From Butyrivibrio sp. YAB3001 (GTDB taxonomy: Bacteria; Bacillota; Clostridia; Lachnospirales; Lachnospiraceae): a stretch of DNA of 64,000 bases. The position numbers and the translations under genes are program-made. Positions 9,155 through 17,923 of this stretch are shown one piece after another. The first letter of the stretch is position 1; each line of letters starts with the position of its first letter. The notes beneath the pieces are model-generated. The model had not been told where the DNA came from, did no database searches, and was given only the letters and a program-made list of their open reading frames with translations. The stretch covers positions 329,329 through 393,328 of the forward strand of contig NZ_FOKR01000003.1 in assembly GCF_900112195.1 (NCBI RefSeq). The letters are read 5' to 3'.

Positions 9155-10159
9155 TTATACTTCCTTAAATAAATCTTTAGTTTTCCGGGTCAGCATATTT
9201 AAAACTCTCTTTTTATCAAGTGTCCAAAGCGGTTCTACCAACAGTTTTCTCGGCCCATCCCCCGTCATACGGTGGACAACACATTTTTCCGGTAAAAGAG
9301 CTATGCACTCTGCAATAAGGTCTGTATACTCCTCCATGCTCATGATATGGAAATCACATTTTATAAAAGCATCATTTCCTTTTCCCGAGGCAGCTTCCAG
9401 TATGTTTACTTCATGAAGATACTCCTCATACATTCTCGTCCCCTTCAATATCTGAAGGTTCTGAAGTTTTATTCCATCAAGAGTCGGACATAACCTTGAT
9501 AAAAACCGTACTGTTTCGAGCATGTCTTTCTTTGTTTCTCCGGGAAGCCCCAATATCACATGAACTATCACCGTGATCCCAATGCTCTTAAGCTTATGGT
9601 AAGTATCAAGAAAAGTGTCCAGTTTATAACCTCTGTTTATTCTTTTGGCAGTCTTTTCTTGAATAGTCTGAAGTCCAAGTTCAATCCATACAGGCTTAAT
9701 GGAATTTAGTTCTTTTAACAGATCAAGCATTTCAGAGGAAATGCAATCAGGCCTTGTTCCCAGGGAAAGCGCGACTATCTCTTCTCTATTAATAGCTTCC
9801 AGATATAATGCGCGAAGCCTGTCAATATCACCATAAGTATTGGTGTAAGACTGAAAATAAGCTATAAACTTTCGGGCATCAGTCTTTTGCAATATACGCG
9901 CTTTCGCCTCATCAATCTGCCTGTCTATAGGTGCAAAAGAAGCCGCGAACTCACCGGAACCGCCCTCTGAGCAAAAGCTGCAGCCCCCGGACAATCCTGT
10001 TTTGTCAATTGCCAAAGCATCAAAGTGGTACGTATCAGTCTTCTCATCATAGACAATTGCCCCATCCCTGTTAGGACAGCTACACCCCGAAGACAAAGAT
10101 AATCTGTACACTTTTTCGCCATATATATTCTTTAAATAAGTAGATAATCTTTGTGCCAT
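9155..10159 (-). CDS. TIGR01212 family radical SAM protein (YtqA-like)
   Basis: 334 aa. The N-terminus has the pattern of this family, SGCSCPNRDG followed by GGCSFCSEGGSG, which supplies Cys for a 4Fe-4S cluster binding S-adenosylmethionine. Downstream are YFQSYTNTY, SLGTRPDC, the ELGLQT strand and the VHVILGLPGE segment of the radical SAM barrel. The function of the family is not settled; it is related to the Elp3/TYW1-like tRNA and oligopeptide-modifying groups. It follows the lipoprotein gene by 9 bp, so the two are probably co-transcribed. Confidence 0.92.
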   Translation of the reverse strand: MAQRLSTYLKNIYGEKVYRLSLSSGCSCPNRDGAIVYDEKTDTYHFDALAIDKTGLSGGCSFCSEGGSGEFAASFAPIDRQIDEAKARILQKTDARKFIAYFQSYTNTYGDIDRLRALYLEAINREEIVALSLGTRPDCISSEMLDLLKELNSIKPVWIELGLQTIQEKTAKRINRGYKLDTFLDTYHKLKSIGITVIVHVILGLPGETKKDMLETVRFLSRLCPTLDGIKLQNLQILKGTRMYEEYLHEVNILEAASGKGNDAFIKCDFHIMSMEEYTDLIAECIALLPEKCVVHRMTGDGPRKLLVEPLWTLDKKRVLNMLTRKTKDLFKEV

Positions 10160-10167
10160 TTACCTTT

Positions 10168-10752
10168 TCAATTTCCGAATAAACTCTTCAAATCCAGATC
10201 TTTCCCCGTCCTATCCTTGTATATTTCGCTAAAAGTCCTACCCTGATCCTTAGGATCAAGATCCACATCCTTGGCTTTTTCCTTCATAGGATTATCCTCC
10301 GGTAAAAGAACATACGCCATATTGTGAATCTGCCACTCATAGACCATGTCATCGGCAGTTCTAAAACTCACCATATCTCTTCCATGCACTGGATGTTCAT
10401 CTATCAACGCCTGGCAGATAACCGCCATGTCTTTAGCATCAATTATTTTGTAGGAATCAATTATCTTCCAATGATCAGGAATATAAATAACATTAAAATC
10501 TTCATTATTATATGTAAAAAGATATTTGAATCCCTTGCCATCAATATCCCTGAGATTGATCTCATCTGTAGCTTTCAAATGCACTTCATCTTCTTTTTGT
10601 GAACCGGATTGTTCATAGCCTTCAACTGCATCAAAATAAGAACTGCTATCATTTACTATTTTCCCAACAGTCTGCGTCACGCTACATCCGGACAGCAAAA
10701 GGCCAGACGTTACCGCATATAAAATTACTGCTTTCTTTATTTCTTTTGACAA
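10168..10752 (-). CDS. predicted lipoprotein of unknown function
   Basis: The best start is a TTG at 10752, with GGGGATGG just upstream, giving about 194 aa that begin with a basic stretch, a hydrophobic core and a lipobox LLSGC. The protein would be lipid-anchored outside the membrane. A longer frame opens at a TTG at 10803 but would spoil the signal peptide. The mature part is mixed alpha/beta and hydrophilic, with a lysine-rich C-terminal tail. No family recognised. It heads the six-gene minus-strand run. Confidence 0.65.
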   Translation of the reverse strand: MSKEIKKAVILYAVTSGLLLSGCSVTQTVGKIVNDSSSYFDAVEGYEQSGSQKEDEVHLKATDEINLRDIDGKGFKYLFTYNNEDFNVIYIPDHWKIIDSYKIIDAKDMAVICQALIDEHPVHGRDMVSFRTADDMVYEWQIHNMAYVLLPEDNPMKEKAKDVDLDPKDQGRTFSEIYKDRTGKDLDLKSLFGN

Positions 10753-11410
10753 TATATACCATCCCCATAAAAACTCTATAATAAGAAAAAAGACTGATCC
10801 CAATTGTAGCTGGAATTAGTCTCTTCTAATTTGAATTAAAATGTCACATATTCCAATGCAGTTAATTTATATTTTCCCACTCAAGCCCCAAACTGCACTG
10901 TTTTTAATAATCCACTACAAAAACAAATAACACTACCAACAATATTACCTTCCACTGCGGCTTATTTCAAGAATCTTATGCAATATTTCTTTTGTAATCT
11001 TCATGTCCTGCTCACAGTCATGACATAGCTCTGGACTGATGCGCAATGTCCTCAAGAGAAGTTGTGATTCCATATTATTCTCCACTCAAAAAGTCTTAAA
11101 CTTGCGAAAGTCACCTATATTAAATCAAATCGCGTAAACATTAATGCGTAAAAAGACTTCTATTATTACTTACATAGTTATTATTTGCTATATTTCGAGA
11201 ATATTCCAATTAAATTTCAATAACTTTTTTATTTTTTCATAAATTTGAATAACATTACTGTTTAATCTATACGGACCTTTTCGCCAAGGTAGTAACAACA
11301 TAACCATAATTTCATTCAATTGACAATGCAGCTTTTTCCAAGCGTCTATCAGTGATAAGATATAGTTAATATATGTTTTTCCAAACTACAGTCAGACATG
11401 GAGGTTTCCT
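10753..11410. other. AT-rich intergenic region with a small gene candidate
   Basis: About 650 bp between two divergently transcribed units. Apart from the 42-codon frame at 10945-11073, I see only AT-rich sequence, presumably holding the promoters of the lipoprotein operon and of corA. No recognisable riboswitch or strong hairpin was found. Confidence 0.5.
10945..11073 (-). CDS. candidate small protein, 42 aa
   Basis: ATG at 11073, preceded by GGAG six bases upstream, opens a 42-codon frame ending in TAA. The peptide begins MESQLLLRTL, has a CHDC pair near residues 17-20 and ends in basic residues (SRSGR). The well-placed ribosome binding site and the amphipathic composition make it credible. 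No family recognised. It may stand alone or be the remnant of a longer gene. Confidence 0.45.
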   Translation of the reverse strand: MESQLLLRTLRISPELCHDCEQDMKITKEILHKILEISRSGR

Positions 11411-12328
11411 ATGTATTATCTTATAAAAAACACCCTTGAAGAATGCAGTGCTGAGCAAAGTCATGACGCAGCCTGCCCATATGTAGCCGTACTTACCCCG
11501 GCCGAGTGGACATCTCAGAATGAAAATTTTGACATGGGTATAGATTTTGATATCAATAATGAAGATATTTTTACCACCAAGGCTGAAGTCAATTACGATT
11601 CCCTGACAGGAACTTTTTGTATTCCAACCCAGTCATCTCACTTTTCACAGCCGCAGAAATTCTCTTTTGTTCTTGATGAGACCGGAATCGTATTTATCGA
11701 TGACAGTGACAGCGCCCTTAATCTGGTAAAAAAGATACAGAGATTAAAAAAATGGAAAAAGCCATGCCTGGAGCGTTTTTTCTATGATTTTTTGGAACTT
11801 ATCATACACAATGACCTGCTTACCATGCAAGAATATGAACGTGAACTCGACAATCTGGAAAAAGATATAATGGCGGATGCAGAGGCAGCTCATATGGAAC
11901 GCAATAACGATATCCGCGGCGATATACGTGATCTTCGTATTCATTATGAACAGCTTCTTGATCTTGGCCAGGAACTTGAAGAAAATGAAAATGGATTTTT
12001 TAAAGAAGAAAATCTTAGATATTTCCACATGTTTTCAAGCCGTGTGGACAGGCTCTATGATACAGCAACTCACCTTCGAGACTACACCATTCAGTTAAAT
12101 GACCTGTATCAGTCACAGCTTGATGTAAGACAGAACAGAGTAATGACAGTACTGACAGTGGTAACAACCATCTTCATGCCTCTTACGCTCATAGTTGGCT
12201 GGTACGGAATGAACTTCAAGTACATGCCTGAGCTGGAGTCAAAACTTGGTTATCCCACCGTCATTATACTTAGTATTGCCATTGTTGTCGGAAGCCTTAC
12301 ATTCTTTAAGATAAAAAAGATATTGTAA
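11411..12328 (+). CDS. corA: CorA-type divalent metal ion transporter
   Basis: 305 aa membrane protein of the CorA/MIT family, taking up Mg2+ or a related cation. A long cytoplasmic N-terminal domain with extended helices (about 125-235, rich in Glu and Lys) is followed by two membrane segments. Between them lies the signature YGMNF near residue 265. The C-terminus is short and basic (KIKKIL), as usual. GGAGG lies six bases upstream of the ATG. It converges on a MATE gene and the two stop codons abut exactly. Confidence 0.92.
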   Translation: MYYLIKNTLEECSAEQSHDAACPYVAVLTPAEWTSQNENFDMGIDFDINNEDIFTTKAEVNYDSLTGTFCIPTQSSHFSQPQKFSFVLDETGIVFIDDSDSALNLVKKIQRLKKWKKPCLERFFYDFLELIIHNDLLTMQEYERELDNLEKDIMADAEAAHMERNNDIRGDIRDLRIHYEQLLDLGQELEENENGFFKEENLRYFHMFSSRVDRLYDTATHLRDYTIQLNDLYQSQLDVRQNRVMTVLTVVTTIFMPLTLIVGWYGMNFKYMPELESKLGYPTVIILSIAIVVGSLTFFKIKKIL

Positions 12329-13768
12329 TCACTTACCCGAAACTATATTTCTCACCCACACTCCGCTCTTTACAAGAATAAAACCAATGATGCACTTGAT
12401 AAACTCAAGAAGCGATACTATTGTAAAGACGCTGATTGCAGGAAGGTTTGTAAATCTGCTGAGCACATATGCGCAGGGAACAGGTACAAGCCACGAAAAA
12501 CAACTGTCAAAAAGGAACGTTACAGTAGTCTTGCCTCCAGATCTCAAGGTGAAGTAAGCCACATTTGCGTAAGCATTTATTGGCATTACCATCGCCACGA
12601 TCATAATATATCTGGTTGCAAGACTTCTTATTTCAGGCTCTGTATTATAAAGCTGTGGAATAAATGGCGCTGCCAGTGAAAGAAGCGTGCCCATGACTAC
12701 TGTGCTGGCAAGACTAAGGGCTGCCATTCTCCAGGCCGTTCTTCTGGCTGAGACAAGCTTATTTGCTCCCAGTTCCTGTCCTACAATAATTCCTGTTGAA
12801 TTTCCAAGTGATAAAAATACCTCGTTAAAAATCTGAGATATCGTACCACTGATATTCATCGCTGCGATTACAGCAATTCCCCTTATTGAATATGCCTGCA
12901 AAAGTGTTGCCTGCGAAAGGCTCCACAAAAACTCATTGGCAAGAAGCGGCAGTGTCTTTGACAATATAGGCCAGATGAGATTTAAAGGAATAACAAAATG
13001 TCTGTATAATCCCTTAAAGAATTGATACTTTGTTTTGCCCTTATGAGCTCCATAAACCACCATTAAAAGCTCAGAAAATCTTGATATAACAGTAGCGATC
13101 GCAGCTCCAAAAACTCCCAGTTTAGGAAATCCAAAAAGTCCAAATATAAGAAGTGCATTGAATATAAAGTTGACGCCCATTGCCACCATTCCGGCAATCA
13201 TAGGAAGAGTTGTTTTCCCTGATTCCCTCATGGCACTGGCATATACTTGCGTCAGGCTAAATGGAATGAGTCCCACGATCATTATATCCAGATAGCCTGT
13301 AGCAAGTTTCATCGTCTGAATCCTGTCAGCTTCTACAGTTCCCTCTGCTATGTATAAAGAAATGATATTCCCGCCAAAGCTTATCAGAATAAGCGAGGCA
13401 ATGCCCAAAATAGTAATAGCAGTCAGAAGTTTAAACCTTATGGCAGCTCTGACGCCTTCCATATCTCCTTTTCCAAAGAACTGTGTACTGAAGATTCCTG
13501 CGCCGGCAAGAGAACCCCAAATGCACAGATAGAACACAAATAAAATCTGGTTGACTATGGCAACAGACGACATTGCCAGAGTTCCAACCTGCCCAACCAT
13601 TATATTATCCAAAAGACCTACAACATTGGATAATGTATTCTGGATAATCATAGGTACAACAACCATTGCCACTCTTCTGTAAAAAGCAGCATCACCTATA
13701 AGTGCTTCTTTTAAAGGAAATTTTACTTTTATTGCTTCTTCTCGATTACTAGTTTCAAACATTACCAT
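12329..13768 (-). CDS. MATE family efflux transporter
   Basis: About 479 aa, twelve predicted membrane segments, drug/sodium or drug/proton antiporter of the MATE family. The segment VVPMIIQNTLSNVVGLLDN near the N-terminus and the matching second-half repeat are typical. The frame runs back to a GTG at 13807, but that lies inside a hairpin repeat. The ATG at 13768 or the one at 13762 is more likely; neither has a strong ribosome binding site. Its stop codon directly abuts the corA stop, with no room for a terminator. Confidence 0.9.
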   Translation of the reverse strand: MVMFETSNREEAIKVKFPLKEALIGDAAFYRRVAMVVVPMIIQNTLSNVVGLLDNIMVGQVGTLAMSSVAIVNQILFVFYLCIWGSLAGAGIFSTQFFGKGDMEGVRAAIRFKLLTAITILGIASLILISFGGNIISLYIAEGTVEADRIQTMKLATGYLDIMIVGLIPFSLTQVYASAMRESGKTTLPMIAGMVAMGVNFIFNALLIFGLFGFPKLGVFGAAIATVISRFSELLMVVYGAHKGKTKYQFFKGLYRHFVIPLNLIWPILSKTLPLLANEFLWSLSQATLLQAYSIRGIAVIAAMNISGTISQIFNEVFLSLGNSTGIIVGQELGANKLVSARRTAWRMAALSLASTVVMGTLLSLAAPFIPQLYNTEPEIRSLATRYIMIVAMVMPINAYANVAYFTLRSGGKTTVTFLFDSCFSWLVPVPCAYVLSRFTNLPAISVFTIVSLLEFIKCIIGFILVKSGVWVRNIVSGK

Positions 13769-13807
13769 CAACCATTCTTTATTATTACTATTAATTAATT
13801 GTTGCAC

Positions 13808-13832
13808 GAAACCCGCAGTAAATGCGGGTTTC
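13808..13832. repeat. hairpin repeat, copy 1 (GAAACCCGCA arms)
   Basis: Perfect 10-bp arms GAAACCCGCA/TGCGGGTTTC around a 5-nt loop. The flanks GCAC and TGTAAT also recur in the copy at 14975-14999. Lying 20-odd bp past the esterase stop, it may serve as that gene's terminator, although no strong T-run follows on the minus strand. Confidence 0.7.
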
Positions 13833-13861
13833 TGTAATTACATTTTAGAACATATAGCAGA

Positions 13862-14713
13862 TCAAGCCTTGAAAAATACCTGCAAAGCATGATACAGATG
13901 AAGCTGCCATGCTTTCATATCATGAACGCCACCTGGAATTATGAAGAAATCATAATTCTTTCCCTGAACAAGAAGGTCAGACTGCTCCACTGCTCTTCCC
14001 ATGATATCCTTATGTTCTTCAAATGCTATATCCTTGTCACCATTGCAGCAAAGCATATACTTAAGGTCATAGCCATTTTCTTTTCCCTCAGAAAGTGTCT
14101 TGCAGATGCGCTCAACTTCAAGGTCGTGGTTTCCAAAAGGACCGCAACATCCTGAAAATGGTCCATAATATGCAAACAGATCAAAGTTATTATAAAATGC
14201 AGCTCTGTAGGTAGTCATGGATCCCAGTGAAAGTCCTGCAAAAGCACGATGATCACGAGTCTTTATAAGATTCTCTTCAGAAACATTCTTTTCTGAATAT
14301 CCGGCATACTTGCTTTCAACAGCTGGAATAAGATCTTTTCTAAGCTCAGTCTTAAAATTCTCACATCTTGACTCATCGTGTGTGTTCTTATCCTCTTCGT
14401 CATGGTAGAAAGTCGGTGTAACAACGATGCAAGGCTCGCAAAGTCCCTTTGCGATCATATTGTCAAGGATTGTCACTGTATCAGGGAACAGCTTAAGCCA
14501 CCAATCCTGTGTAAATCCGCCCCCATGAAGCAAATACAAAATGTTGTACTTACCATTCTCATCATAGTCATAAGGAAGATATACCCATGCCGCCTTATGA
14601 AGCTGTCTCTGGCTGTCATCATATGTCTGAGTATCATACTCAAACAGTTCTACCTTCCCCTTTTTGTCAGTTTCCTGTAGCATTTCCCCCGGCATTTCAA
14701 ATACGTATTCCAT
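13862..14713 (-). CDS. putative esterase, alpha/beta hydrolase of the esterase D / feruloyl esterase type
   Basis: 283 aa. The motifs LLHGGG (oxyanion region), GLSLGS near residue 160 with the nucleophile Ser, and a C-terminal GGVHD with the likely catalytic His fit the putative-esterase family PF00756. Members include acetyl-xylan and feruloyl esterases as well as S-formylglutathione hydrolases. No signal peptide is seen, so it acts inside the cell, perhaps on imported acylated oligosaccharides. AAGGAG lies upstream of the ATG. Substrate unknown. Confidence 0.88.
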   Translation of the reverse strand: MEYVFEMPGEMLQETDKKGKVELFEYDTQTYDDSQRQLHKAAWVYLPYDYDENGKYNILYLLHGGGFTQDWWLKLFPDTVTILDNMIAKGLCEPCIVVTPTFYHDEEDKNTHDESRCENFKTELRKDLIPAVESKYAGYSEKNVSEENLIKTRDHRAFAGLSLGSMTTYRAAFYNNFDLFAYYGPFSGCCGPFGNHDLEVERICKTLSEGKENGYDLKYMLCCNGDKDIAFEEHKDIMGRAVEQSDLLVQGKNYDFFIIPGGVHDMKAWQLHLYHALQVFFKA

Positions 14714-14867
14714 ACTCTTCTCCTTTTTTATCCCATAATTTAAGGACGGCTCTTATTCGTCCCTTAATAATGCACATCCTCGAACCATCCCCACTAACTA
14801 ATTCTATTATATTTAACTCATATTGCAAAGTGGGAAACCTCTGTAAAAGCGTGTTTCTGAATTTCAA

Positions 14868-15023
14868 TTTATGTTGTATACATTCTTGGATATATAATCC
14901 AAGAATGTATGCAAATAGGCCATTTATAGTCGACTGCGTCGAGGACCTATTTGCTTTCTCATTCATTATTGCACGAAACCCGCAGCAAATGCGGGTTTCT
15001 GAAATGGCATTTATGTTGTATAC
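14868..15023. repeat. three-hairpin element between 14-bp direct repeats
   Basis: Between 14868-14881 and 15010-15023 (identical 14-mers TTTATGTTGTATAC) lie three hairpins in a row. The first has perfect 14-bp arms at 14878-14891 and 14897-14910. The second pairs GCAAATAGG at 14911 with CCTATTTGC at 14946. The third is GAAACCCGCA/TGCGGGTTTC at 14975-14999, a second copy of the hairpin at 13808. The element fills the gap between the divergent esterase and alcohol dehydrogenase genes. No protein is encoded. Confidence 0.7.
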
Positions 15024-15076
15024 TCATTTTATCATAACAATCTTGCGATTCTTATAATGATTGGAGGTATATGGGG

Positions 15077-16249
15077 ATGGAAAATTTTAAGTTTTATATG
15101 CCAACTGAAGTCGTATTTGGAAAAGACACAGAATCTCAGACCGGCGAAGTTGCCAGAAAATATGGAACAAAAGCACTTCTTGTCTTCGGAAAAGGAAGTG
15201 TTATAAAAAGTGGTCTTTTAGACAGAGTAAAAAAATCACTGTCTGAAGCAGGCATAGATTTCAAGGAATTTGGCGGAGCAAAGCCTAATCCAACACTTGC
15301 TCACGCAGAAGAAGGTGTTAAAGAAGCTCTTTGCTTTGGCGCTGACATGATCATAGGCATTGGCGGCGGAAGCGCAATTGATACTGCAAAGGCAATCGCC
15401 CATGGAACCGCTAATCCGGATTCAAATCTATGGGAACTCTGGACAAAGAAGGTTCCACTTGAAAAGAGCCTTCCTGTAGGCGCAGTGCTTACCATAGCTG
15501 CTGCCGGCAGTGAAATGAGCGACTCTGCAGTTCTTACAAATGAATCAATCGAAAAAAAAGCCGGGATAAACACAGATTTTAACAGATGCCGCTTTGCCAT
15601 AGTAAATCCTGCTCTTGGAAGCACACTTCCTAAAAAGCAGCTTGCAGCCGGTGTTACCGACATTATGATGCACACTATGGAAAGATATTTTATTCCTGAT
15701 ATAAAATGTGACATGACTGATGAGATTGCAGAAGGCCTGCTTAGAACCGTCATAAAGAACGGCGCAGCAATAGTAGAAAATCCTTCAGATTATGATTCTA
15801 TGTGTGAAGTATTCTGGGCATCCAGCCTGTCCCACAATAACCTCACTGAATGCGGAAGAGGAAAAGATTTTTCTGTTCACAAACTAGGCCACGCTCTTTC
15901 TGCACGCTTTGACTGCACTCATGGTGAATCTCTTTCCGCTGTATGGGGCTCATGGGCAAAAGAACTCTATAAAGAAGCCCTTCCACGATTTGCCAAATTT
16001 GCAAGAAGAGTATGGAATGTACAATCTGATAACGATGAAGCTGCTGCCCTTGTGGGAATTGAGAAAACAGTTGAATTTTTCAAGAGCATCGGAATGCCTG
16101 TAACCATCCATGAACTTGGCATCTCACCTGATGATGAGGACATAAAGAAACTTTCCTTTGACGCCACAATGAACGACACCGTCAAGCTCTCAAGGATACG
16201 CCCTCTTGATGCTGCAGCTGTGGAAAAAATCTATAAAGCTGCGCTGTAA
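15077..16249 (+). CDS. iron-containing alcohol dehydrogenase (butanol dehydrogenase-like)
   Basis: About 390 aa, group III Fe-dependent dehydrogenase of the YqhD/BdhA type, reducing aldehydes with NAD(P)H in the cytoplasm. GIGGGSAID is the nucleotide-binding segment. Metal ligands are visible as Asp and His in GVTDIMMH, then His in HKLGH and in CTHGE. Two ATGs compete (15071 and 15077). GGAGG at 15063-15067 is spaced better for the second, which also gives the usual family start MENFKF. A strong terminator follows. Confidence 0.93.
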   Translation: MENFKFYMPTEVVFGKDTESQTGEVARKYGTKALLVFGKGSVIKSGLLDRVKKSLSEAGIDFKEFGGAKPNPTLAHAEEGVKEALCFGADMIIGIGGGSAIDTAKAIAHGTANPDSNLWELWTKKVPLEKSLPVGAVLTIAAAGSEMSDSAVLTNESIEKKAGINTDFNRCRFAIVNPALGSTLPKKQLAAGVTDIMMHTMERYFIPDIKCDMTDEIAEGLLRTVIKNGAAIVENPSDYDSMCEVFWASSLSHNNLTECGRGKDFSVHKLGHALSARFDCTHGESLSAVWGSWAKELYKEALPRFAKFARRVWNVQSDNDEAAALVGIEKTVEFFKSIGMPVTIHELGISPDDEDIKKLSFDATMNDTVKLSRIRPLDAAAVEKIYKAAL

Positions 16250-16267
16250 TGCATTTATAAACTATTT

Positions 16268-16307
16268 AGAGCATGTCTATGTACTGACACATTGACATGC
16301 TCTTTTC
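16268..16307 (+). terminator. terminator of the alcohol dehydrogenase gene
   Basis: Perfect 10-bp arms AGAGCATGTC/GACATGCTCT followed by TTTTCTT. It starts 19 bp past the stop codon. Confidence 0.85.
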
Positions 16308-16326
16308 TTGCCAGATTATTAAAAAT

Positions 16327-17187
16327 CTAACAGTTACCCGTATAAACATAGTTTAGATTTTCCCTTGCCACATCTGCAAGTCTATAAATGCACGCTACAT
16401 CTGTAGCAGCCCTGTCAGTCATATGAAAGCGTGGGAAGAATCGTGAAATATGAAGAACAACATCTTTTCCCACATTATTACCAGTATCATCTTCAAGGGA
16501 GGAAATCCATTCTGAAAGCTCTCGCATCTCAGCTTCAGAATCATTTTCTCTCGGAATGATAAGGGTTGTCAGCTCAACATGACAATGCCTTACCGCTTCG
16601 CTGATAAAATCCATGACCATCTGCCGATTTCCTTTTAGCAAATGTTCATAGTAATTGTCAGTAAACCCCTTAAGGTCAATATTCATCGCATCTATATAAG
16701 GCACAATCTCCTCAAGCACTTCCCTGCTTGCCATTCCATTTGAAACCAGAACATTCTTCATGCCCTTTTCGTGGACAAGTCTGGCGGTATCCCGCACAAA
16801 TTCATAGCCAACAAGCGGCTCATTATAAGTAAACGCAAGTCCTATATTGCCCTGGTCTTTATAACGAAAAGAAAGCTCTGCGAGCTCCTCAGGCGAAATA
16901 ACCTGTGCTTCAGTGCCATAGCTGTAAGCTTCTTCCGACCAGGAAATCTCATAGTTCTGGCAAAAAGGACATCTTAAGTTGCAGCCATAGCTTCCAACCG
17001 ATAAAATCTTTGCCCCGGGCATGAATCTCGACAAGGGCTTTTTCTCTATTGGATCAAGGGCAATACTTGTAATCCTCCCGTAATTAAGAGGATATACAAC
17101 GCCATTTTTTGCACTTCTTACTTTGCAAAAGCCCGTCCCGCCATCTTCAATTGTGCATTTTCTGTAGCATATGTTACACTGTGCCAT
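16327..17187 (-). CDS. AmmeMemoRadiSam-type radical SAM enzyme
   Basis: 286 aa, related to pyruvate formate-lyase-activating enzymes. The N-terminus has two Cys pairs (CNICYRKC, later FCKV). The radical SAM cluster motif CNLRCPFC lies near residues 68-75. Later come FTYNEPLVGYEF and NIDLKGF, typical of the AmmeMemoRadiSam family. The Memo and AMMECR1 partners are not adjacent here. Substrate unknown. It converges on the alcohol dehydrogenase across its terminator. Confidence 0.9.
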   Translation of the reverse strand: MAQCNICYRKCTIEDGGTGFCKVRSAKNGVVYPLNYGRITSIALDPIEKKPLSRFMPGAKILSVGSYGCNLRCPFCQNYEISWSEEAYSYGTEAQVISPEELAELSFRYKDQGNIGLAFTYNEPLVGYEFVRDTARLVHEKGMKNVLVSNGMASREVLEEIVPYIDAMNIDLKGFTDNYYEHLLKGNRQMVMDFISEAVRHCHVELTTLIIPRENDSEAEMRELSEWISSLEDDTGNNVGKDVVLHISRFFPRFHMTDRAATDVACIYRLADVARENLNYVYTGNC

Positions 17188-17332
17188 ATTTTCTCTTATT
17201 TATAATTGTCCCATCTACAGTCACAAAAAAATATTAGTTTTGCAGGCATATAGGTGATTTAATATACATCTGCTGTACTGCTACCGCATCTTGAAATATA
17301 TTCCAGTCATCTTAGTGATGCTTTACAAATCC

Positions 17333-17818
17333 TCAGTTCAATTTTCTCCCGTTCAGTATTGCTTCAACAAGTTCATCATCTTTATCATATGATAATTTAA
17401 GGGAAAAGAACTCCTCTCTCTCCTGCAACAGCTTAAGAAAAATCTTGTCGCCCTCCCACAGATTAAGATCAAATAAGTCCTTCTTTGAAATCCACTCAAG
17501 CTTTCCCTCTGAACATTCCAAAGGTTCTGAATCTGGAGCCTTAGCAGTAAAAAGAGACATAAGCTCATAATCACCTTTTGCCGAAACAAAGGTAACAAGA
17601 CCGCGGAACTTTAGGATTTCCATCGGTATATCATATCCCGTCTCCTCAAAAATTTCTCTTTTTATGCACTCCTCAGGGCTCTCATTATCCTCAAGATGTC
17701 CGCCAACTCCAATCCACTTTCCGGCATTTATATCATTCTTTTTGCTGATTCTGTGTAGCATCAGATATTTATCATCTCGCTCCAGATAGCACAAAGTTGT
17801 TATTCCTTCTCTTCTCAT
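17333..17818 (-). CDS. NUDIX hydrolase
   Basis: 161 aa. A complete Nudix box runs from GHLEDNESPEE through REIFEETGY (about residues 40-62), with the metal-binding REXXEE core. Length and the HRISKKND segment resemble MutT-like 8-oxo-dGTP diphosphatases, which clean the nucleotide pool, but substrate cannot be fixed from the motif. AAGGAAA lies upstream of the ATG. Confidence 0.9.
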   Translation of the reverse strand: MRREGITTLCYLERDDKYLMLHRISKKNDINAGKWIGVGGHLEDNESPEECIKREIFEETGYDIPMEILKFRGLVTFVSAKGDYELMSLFTAKAPDSEPLECSEGKLEWISKKDLFDLNLWEGDKIFLKLLQEREEFFSLKLSYDKDDELVEAILNGRKLN

Positions 17819-17923
17819 AGATAGATTTCCTTATTTTTTATCACATTAGTCGTTAACGCGATTATATACTTGCCAAAAATAAATAACTTCATAATCAGTT
17901 GCAGATGGCCATTACAATTTGCA

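Noticed and set aside
14587..15057. 156-codon plus-strand frame
   Set aside because: It runs antisense through the start of the esterase gene and across the hairpin element; a shadow frame.
15053..15058. TATAAT just before the alcohol dehydrogenase gene
   Set aside because: Too close to the start codon for a normal leader with the ribosome binding site between, and no matching -35 box at the right distance.
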